From the NCBI GenBank assembly GCA_966211455.1, contig CBIHNI010000008.1, positions 124,001 to 188,000 on the forward strand: 64,000 bases of DNA, written 5' to 3'. Positions within the stretch are counted from its first letter, which is position 1. Every line of letters begins with the position of its first letter. The stretch comes from 21-14-0-10-47-8 sp966211455. Its GTDB lineage: Bacteria; Bdellovibrionota; Bdellovibrionia; Bdellovibrionales; Bdellovibrionaceae. Of the stretch, positions 59,459-64,000 are shown piece by piece. Position numbers and translations under genes: made by a program. The notes under the pieces are model-generated. The model did no database searches. It was not told where the DNA came from and was given only the letters and a program-made list of their open reading frames with translations.

Positions 59459-60907
59459 ATGTCAAAGAAGATTTTAACCACAGCAACAGGCGCTCCGGTC
59501 GCCGACAATCAAAATTCATTATCAGCAGGGGCACGGGGACCTTTGGTCTTTGAAGATTTTCATTTATTTGAAAAACTGGCTCATTTCAACCGCGAGCGCA
59601 TCCCGGAACGCGTGGTTCACGCCAAAGGCTCGGGCGCATTCGGCGAATTTACAGTGACGAAAGACATGAGCAAATTCACGAAGGCGAAACTTTTTAATCA
59701 AGTCGGAAAGAAAACTCCCGTATTTCTGCGCTTTTCGACCGTCGGCGGAGAAATGGGATCGGCCGATACCGAGCGTGATCCGCGCGGGTTTGCACTGAAG
59801 TTCTATACCGAAGACGGTATTTGGGATCTGGTTGGAAACAACACGCCGGTTTTCTTTTTGCGGGATCCGTCGAAATTCCCCGACTTTATCCACACCCAAA
59901 AGCGGGATCCAAAAACCAATCTGAAATCGGCGACCATGCAGTGGGACTTCTGGTCTCTGCATCCTGAATCTTTGCACCAGGTGACCATTCTGTTCTCGGA
60001 TCGTGGGATCCCAGACGGCTATCGGCATATGGATGGATTCGGCAGCCACACGTTCAGCATGATCAACGAAAAAGGCGAACGCTTCTTTGTGAAATGGCAT
60101 TTCAAAACCAAACAGGGTATTCGCAATTTGCCACCGAAGCGCGCGCATGAGCTGGCGGGTACGGATCCAGATTATGCTCAGCGCGATTTATTCGAAGCGA
60201 TCGAGCGCGGTGAGCATCCGAAATGGAAAGTGTCTGTGCAAATCATGCCAGAAGCGGAAGCTGGCAAATACCACATCAATCCTTTCGACCTCACCAAGGT
60301 GTGGCCGCATCAGGACTATCCACTGATCGAAGTGGGCGAGCTGGTCTTGAATCGCAATCCGGAAAATTACTTTGCGGATGTCGAGCAAGCGGCTTTTGCT
60401 CCGTCTAGCGTGGTTCCGGGTCTTGGCTTTTCACCAGACAAGATGTTGCAAGGTCGCTTGTTTGCCTATGCGGATGCTCATCGATACCGCTTGGGTGTGA
60501 ATCACCATCAGATTCCGGTGAATCGTCCGATCAACGAAACACATGCTTACCACCGCGCGGGTTCGATCCGGGTCGATGGCAATGGCGGCGGGGCTCCGAA
60601 CTATCATCCCAACAGCTTCGACGGCGTTGAAACGTCGAAGGCGGCCGAACTTCCACCTTATGCAGGTGTCGGACCTGTGGATCGATATGATCATCGCGCG
60701 GACGGTGATTACTATTCGCAAGCCGGCGCTTTGTTCCGCTTGATGAATGCCGATCAGAAAAAACTTTTGATCGACAATATCGTTGGCGCCATGAAATCAG
60801 TCCCTGAATTCATTCAGCTGCGTCAGCTGGAACACTTTGACAAAGCCGATCCAGCTTACGGTGAAGGTGTGCGCAAAGGGTTGGGCTTAGAAAAGAAAGG
60901 GAAGTAA
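59459..60907 (+). CDS. katA: Catalase (monofunctional, heme b)
   Basis: 482 residues, small-subunit type. Distal H54 (RVVHAKGSGAFG) and N127 (DLVGNNTP), and the proximal Tyr Y337 (RLFAYADAHRYRLG). It breaks H2O2 down to water and oxygen. No signal peptide is seen. Regulated by the adjacent OxyR, as the OxyR site in front shows. A small membrane protein gene follows after 1 base. Confidence 0.97.
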   Translation: MSKKILTTATGAPVADNQNSLSAGARGPLVFEDFHLFEKLAHFNRERIPERVVHAKGSGAFGEFTVTKDMSKFTKAKLFNQVGKKTPVFLRFSTVGGEMGSADTERDPRGFALKFYTEDGIWDLVGNNTPVFFLRDPSKFPDFIHTQKRDPKTNLKSATMQWDFWSLHPESLHQVTILFSDRGIPDGYRHMDGFGSHTFSMINEKGERFFVKWHFKTKQGIRNLPPKRAHELAGTDPDYAQRDLFEAIERGEHPKWKVSVQIMPEAEAGKYHINPFDLTKVWPHQDYPLIEVGELVLNRNPENYFADVEQAAFAPSSVVPGLGFSPDKMLQGRLFAYADAHRYRLGVNHHQIPVNRPINETHAYHRAGSIRVDGNGGGAPNYHPNSFDGVETSKAAELPPYAGVGPVDRYDHRADGDYYSQAGALFRLMNADQKKLLIDNIVGAMKSVPEFIQLRQLEHFDKADPAYGEGVRKGLGLEKKGK

Positions 60908-60908
60908 G

Positions 60909-61079
60909 ATGAGCCAGTTTATCGCACAAGCCAAAGAAGCCCGTGTGATCTTGAAGGAGGAGGGCCCTCGGGCTCTCTTCCGCCGTTATGGTTGGAAACT
61001 GGTGGCCGGGGTCTTCTGTTATTATCTGATCCGCGATGTGACCATTTATGTTCTGCTGCCGGTGCTTTTGTTCAAATAA
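60909..61079 (+). CDS. Small membrane protein following catalase
   Basis: 56 residues, too short for most gene callers. A basic, amphipathic N-terminus (QAKEARVILKEEGPRALFRRYGWK) is followed by a hydrophobic C-terminal stretch (VAGVFCYYLIRDVTIYVLLPVLLF) with one membrane segment. The ATG at 60909 is 1 base after the catalase stop, and GGGAAG precedes it. It is surely co-transcribed with katA. Family unknown. Confidence 0.7.
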   Translation: MSQFIAQAKEARVILKEEGPRALFRRYGWKLVAGVFCYYLIRDVTIYVLLPVLLFK

Positions 61080-61102
61080 AACACCGGCTTTGCAGACAAC
61101 TC

Positions 61103-61591
61103 TTAGCGAGCGGGAACGAAAGTCATGCTTTCTTTTGATTTCGCCTCGGTCAAGACAAGGCAGCTGCCTTTAAACGAGTAAGTCATCGACGTCGGTTCTA
61201 GATTCACGTTGCAGTTCATTTTAAAGTCCGCCTCGTTGATGCTTTTTGAATCTTCTTTCTTCTCAAGAATTTGAATTTCCGGATCGTTCCAGCGGATCGC
61301 TGATATCACAGAAACCTGCAAATCTTTTCTGCTGGTTGAGCAATAGTTGGTGAAGCGAATGGTGTTTTGATCGATATCGATCACGAAGGTCAGCTCGAGA
61401 CTGCTGCTGCTTTGAGTGTTGTACCAAGATCCAATAGGGCTGTTGGCAGCGCCACGATTGCACTGGTCATATGGTGTGGCATCAACCATTTTTTCTTGGG
61501 TGCTGCCGCCATTTTCTGAATTTTTGTCGTCTTTTGAAGAGCTGCAAGCCGCAGTCAGAACAAGCAAAGTGCAAAGCAAGAGATGTTTCAT
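61103..61591 (-). CDS. Lipoprotein of unknown function
   Basis: 162 residues. Signal peptide ends in the lipobox LTAA-C (C16), then a Ser/Asp/Lys linker. The rest is a small beta-rich domain with paired Cys (DQCNRG, NYCST, MNCNV, SCLVL). A GCTCCA palindrome lies about 95 bp upstream. Confidence 0.8.
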   Translation of the reverse strand: MKHLLLCTLLVLTAACSSSKDDKNSENGGSTQEKMVDATPYDQCNRGAANSPIGSWYNTQSSSSLELTFVIDIDQNTIRFTNYCSTSRKDLQVSVISAIRWNDPEIQILEKKEDSKSINEADFKMNCNVNLEPTSMTYSFKGSCLVLTEAKSKESMTFVPAR

Positions 61592-61685
61592 TTTTCTTCT
61601 CCTTGAAGATCTGTTTATGTGATGACCTCAAGATAAGAACAGAGATTCAAACCAGCAATAAGGATGCGGAGAATTGAAATCATTG

Positions 61686-61704
61686 CGCTCCAGGTTTTGG
61701 AGCG
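61686..61704. promoter_or_regulatory. GCTCCA palindrome, copy 1
   Basis: CGCTCCA-GGTTT-TGGAGCG, 95 bp before the lipoprotein start (minus strand). Same core as copies 2 and 3. Confidence 0.6.
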
Positions 61705-61717
61705 TTTTGTTCCAGAT

Positions 61718-62758
61718 TTATTTGCAGGTCATGTCGTCGACAGAGTTGCAGAAAGTATCATTTGTTTGCGCCAAACATTGGGTGACGGCTTCTTTCTGAG
61801 CTTCTAGGGTGGTGCGTCCCGTGCCTCTAAAAGACTTATTATTTCGTATCAATGTGCATTCCTTCTTTTTGGCTCCAGCGGTAAAAGCTTCGCACAGAAC
61901 TTTGCTGGCTTGGCATTCATTGCCAGGGCCTGGCCATGGCATTGGCATTCCTGGTGGCACACCCGGAATATTTGGAGTTTCAGCTTTTACACAGGTGGCA
62001 ATGGCCGCATCTGTTGCTTTCTGTTCGGTCACGCCTTCACCCAAATACAAAGTGCTATATCGCGATGGACGAAGACCGCAAATCCAACCGCTGTTGACAG
62101 GTTCTGTCGGATCCGGTTGTTGTTGGTGAATCTGCTTATCAATAAAGGCCACTTTTTCATCAGTGGGAAGACTGGAAAGTAGAGCGCCCACGATCGCACG
62201 TGATCTAACGGAATTGGTGTCACCGTATTCAGTTCGCATGAAAGAATAAACACCTTCATGTAGGTAAACGGCAGCGCGCTCAAGGCTCGACATATAAGCC
62301 GAATCAAAAATGTCCTGACGAACTAAAATACGGAAGTCGTCGGTGAAATTCACCAATTGCACGGCGGCCCATTGACCTTGCTTGCATGTCGAAGGATGCG
62401 GAATCGTTTTGTTGGCCGCATCCGGAATGGTGGTCAGAACATCTTGAATCCAAGTGATATTTTTTTCGACATAATCAATATGCTGATTGATTTTGTTATA
62501 TTGAGCTAAAGACTTGGCAATCCAGGCCTTCACCTCTTGAACTTTTTCTAGCGGAGCTAAATTTGTCTCTGGAAGAGTCAGCTTGTATTCGCGGCGTGCT
62601 TCGAACACATCCATAAAATGAATGTCGTAGATTTCAAGCTGTGGGTCTTGGCAGGCCCAAACACCGCCACCATTGCCGATCTTATCGCCCGCAAAAGCGG
62701 AAGCACCGAAAAAGAACAGAGATGAGAAAACCCATCGAGACAAGTTTTTTTGAATCAT
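61718..62758 (-). CDS. Secreted GNGGG-motif protein, partner of the TIGR02147 regulator
   Basis: 346 residues. Signal peptide about 1-23, and the mature protein starts with GDKIGNGGGVWACQD, a motif shared by many Bdellovibrio secreted proteins. LHEGVYSFMR resembles a peptidase HExxH-like loop but the second His is Tyr, so it is probably not a protease. The last third is Cys-rich with Pro-rich linker (IPGVPPGMPMPWPGPG). It follows the TIGR02147 gene by 8 bases in one operon. Confidence 0.78.
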   Translation of the reverse strand: MIQKNLSRWVFSSLFFFGASAFAGDKIGNGGGVWACQDPQLEIYDIHFMDVFEARREYKLTLPETNLAPLEKVQEVKAWIAKSLAQYNKINQHIDYVEKNITWIQDVLTTIPDAANKTIPHPSTCKQGQWAAVQLVNFTDDFRILVRQDIFDSAYMSSLERAAVYLHEGVYSFMRTEYGDTNSVRSRAIVGALLSSLPTDEKVAFIDKQIHQQQPDPTEPVNSGWICGLRPSRYSTLYLGEGVTEQKATDAAIATCVKAETPNIPGVPPGMPMPWPGPGNECQASKVLCEAFTAGAKKKECTLIRNNKSFRGTGRTTLEAQKEAVTQCLAQTNDTFCNSVDDMTCK

Positions 62759-62766
62759 AATATTTC

Positions 62767-63510
62767 CTACGATCTAGATTTTTTAAGAGGATACAGGGCC
62801 ATGGTCAACCGAAATGGGAACGAGCCTTCGGTGGTTTCAAACTTCTGACAAAATTGATCCTGTGCACGACGCACCCATTTTTTGAATTCAGGCATCTTCT
62901 TTGGATCAACAAGCATGGTAATCGAAGTGAAATCGCGCTCTTGCACGTCCAATGAAGACAGGTGTTCGCCAATCAATTCGAGATCTTCCAAATTGGACTT
63001 TTGAATCGAAAGATTCAGGACATCATCCGATGTTTTAATCGGAGCCTGGACACGAATATATTTTTTCTTTTCATAAACCAGCATTCCCAAGCGCAGCAGG
63101 CGATCCACTGTGTCCTGAGCAATGCGAAGCGGAAGATTCAGCTGCTCGGCAAACCAAGAAATTTGATGCTGACATTGATCACTTTTCACCAAATTCAAAA
63201 TCGCAAAATGCGGCCACTGTGAGATCAAGTGAAACTGATCATCGGAAAGCTGCAGATATTTGCCATCGGCGGCCACATCGACGTCGGCGGTTTGTCCCAG
63301 GAAAGTGGCTTTCGTGATGGGATCGAGATGCAGGCGTTCGGCCATTTTTTCGGCCAGCTTGGCGGAGACTTTTCGTTTTCCTTTTAGAATTTCACTTAAG
63401 GCGCCCGAGCTGACACCCAATTTCTGGGCAAAGTAACGATGTGACAAGCGCGGGTTTTTGGCGCGCATTTCAATCAGCTTTTGATTGAGAATCATTTGTA
63501 CCGAGTTCAT
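62767..63510 (-). CDS. TIGR02147-family regulator
   Basis: 247 residues. An N-terminal Xre-like HTH (LSHRYFAQKLGVSSGALSEILKGKRKVSAKLAEKMAERL) is followed by the DUF4423 helical winged half. The family is widespread in Bdellovibrio. It precedes the GNGGG secreted protein by 8 bases. A GCTCCA palindrome lies 40 bp before its start, suggesting autoregulation. Confidence 0.92.
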   Translation of the reverse strand: MNSVQMILNQKLIEMRAKNPRLSHRYFAQKLGVSSGALSEILKGKRKVSAKLAEKMAERLHLDPITKATFLGQTADVDVAADGKYLQLSDDQFHLISQWPHFAILNLVKSDQCQHQISWFAEQLNLPLRIAQDTVDRLLRLGMLVYEKKKYIRVQAPIKTSDDVLNLSIQKSNLEDLELIGEHLSSLDVQERDFTSITMLVDPKKMPEFKKWVRRAQDQFCQKFETTEGSFPFRLTMALYPLKKSRS

Positions 63511-63550
63511 GAAAGTCCTTTATGTCAGCGGCGAAGTTCGGTCATCAAAA

Positions 63551-63573
63551 TTTTGGAGCACAGCGCTCCAAAA
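63551..63573. promoter_or_regulatory. GCTCCA palindrome, copy 2
   Basis: TTTTGGAGC-ACAGC-GCTCCAAAA, perfect 9-bp arms, 40 bp before the TIGR02147 start. Confidence 0.7.
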
Positions 63574-63600
63574 TCGAAGCGCTGATCAGGGAGGCAGGAA

Positions 63601-63879
63601 TTAGCGGCAAAGACCTGCTTCTTTCATCTTCTTCGCGCCTTCAACGGCCGCATTGAAAGTGTAGAAAGACTCGACGATTTTTTCTTCAACGATCAACTGA
63701 TAGAAAGATCCATTTTGACGGATTGAGCAGGCAGGTACCAGGGCATCATCAGACGGACCTTCGCAGCTGACTTCGTTGCCAGAGATCACGATGCTGCTGC
63801 CTGGTTTCAAAGAGATGGGCTGCGCGAAAGCGGAAAGGTTGATCAGGCTTGTGATGATGGTCATGGTTGCAAATTTCAT
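63601..63879 (-). CDS. Small secreted hypothetical protein
   Basis: 92 residues. Signal peptide about 1-19 (MTIITSLINLSAFAQ). Three Cys (VSCEG, PACSI and the penultimate LCR). Small secreted proteins of this kind are typical of Bdellovibrio. A GCTCCA palindrome lies about 98 bp upstream. Confidence 0.78.
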   Translation of the reverse strand: MKFATMTIITSLINLSAFAQPISLKPGSSIVISGNEVSCEGPSDDALVPACSIRQNGSFYQLIVEEKIVESFYTFNAAVEGAKKMKEAGLCR

Positions 63880-63976
63880 AAGTCGCTCCTTTTCAAGAGT
63901 GGTTGTTGTTGTGTGATTTCAAGCTAAAAGCTTTCCAAGCACAGAACAATTCAGAACCCAGCACTTTGAAGCAAAG

Positions 63977-63995
63977 TGCTCCAAGTTTTGGAGCA
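63977..63995. promoter_or_regulatory. GCTCCA palindrome, copy 3
   Basis: TGCTCCAA-GTT-TTGGAGCA, perfect 8-bp arms, 97 bp before the 63601-63879 start. Confidence 0.65.
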
Positions 63996-64000
63996 TTCAA

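Noticed and set aside
61718..62758. Peptidase call for the GNGGG protein from its LHEGVY loop
   Set aside because: The second zinc-ligand His is Tyr, so the HExxH motif is not complete.
1..64000. CRISPR arrays, rRNA operons, ordinary tRNAs and intact insertion sequences
   Set aside because: I looked for spaced direct repeats, rRNA landmarks, cloverleaf ends and transposase motifs and found none that hold up; only ssrA is a stable RNA gene.

Overview
The window reads as a Bdellovibrio-like predatory bacterium (Bdellovibrionota). The reasons are a tmRNA whose tag translates as GNDYALAA, two TIGR02147-family regulators (one cut by the left edge), many secreted proteins with no recognisable family, a secreted protein with an N-terminal GNGGG motif of the type common in Bdellovibrio, and a dense one-gene-one-regulator layout. 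I assign this from memory of family distribution, not from a search.

Layout. 1-731 is the end of a TIGR02147 regulator, followed by a terminator and ssrA (1046-1399). Directly behind ssrA lies an AT-rich patch (about 1.4-3.75 kb) with two fused acetyltransferase genes and a gene fragment, which looks acquired. 3.8-9.6 kb is a compact multi-step phosphorelay: a membrane hybrid kinase diverging from an OmpR-type regulator, then an operon of two paralogous receivers (one with a possible hibernation-factor-like N-terminus), an Hpt protein, and a receiver-HisKA-receiver protein with no ATPase domain. A shared repeat lies before both rightward units. 9.6-18.4 kb is a series of small detoxification or stress units: TetR/DoxX/SRPBCC, TetR/Tet(X)-like monooxygenase, two glutathione transferases, an ECF41 sigma factor with two matching promoters, and an M14 peptidase. 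18.4-35 kb mixes envelope and secreted proteins (a beta-barrel, three secreted HExxH proteins, an 802-residue secreted protein) with an AraC/NmrA pair, two flavoprotein or VOC genes, a DEAD-box helicase and a three-gene operon of secreted proteins, two of them paralogues. 35-50 kb holds DUF1428 and DUF1398 genes, MarR/methyltransferase, a lipoprotein, YdjM-like and ChaA-like membrane proteins, a SUKH-like protein, DoxX, DJ-1, TetR/SRPBCC, ArsR/SRPBCC, a methyltransferase, a MATE pump and an orphan terminase-like protein. 50-57.8 kb has an erythromycin-esterase-like protein, LysR/SDR, an amine oxidase and SDR pair, and a beta-carbonic anhydrase. 57.7-61.1 kb is a peroxide-defence locus (ankyrin protein, OxyR, catalase, 56-residue membrane protein) with two OxyR-type sites. 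The last 3 kb holds a lipoprotein, the TIGR02147 regulator with its secreted partner, and a small secreted protein; each of the three units is preceded by a GCTCCA/TGGAGC palindrome.

The most promising less-described systems are the phosphorelay at 3.8-9.6 kb with its shared site, the GCTCCA-palindrome mini-regulon at 61.6-64 kb, and the operon at 32.9-34.9 kb. No rRNA, ordinary tRNA, CRISPR array or intact insertion sequence was seen.
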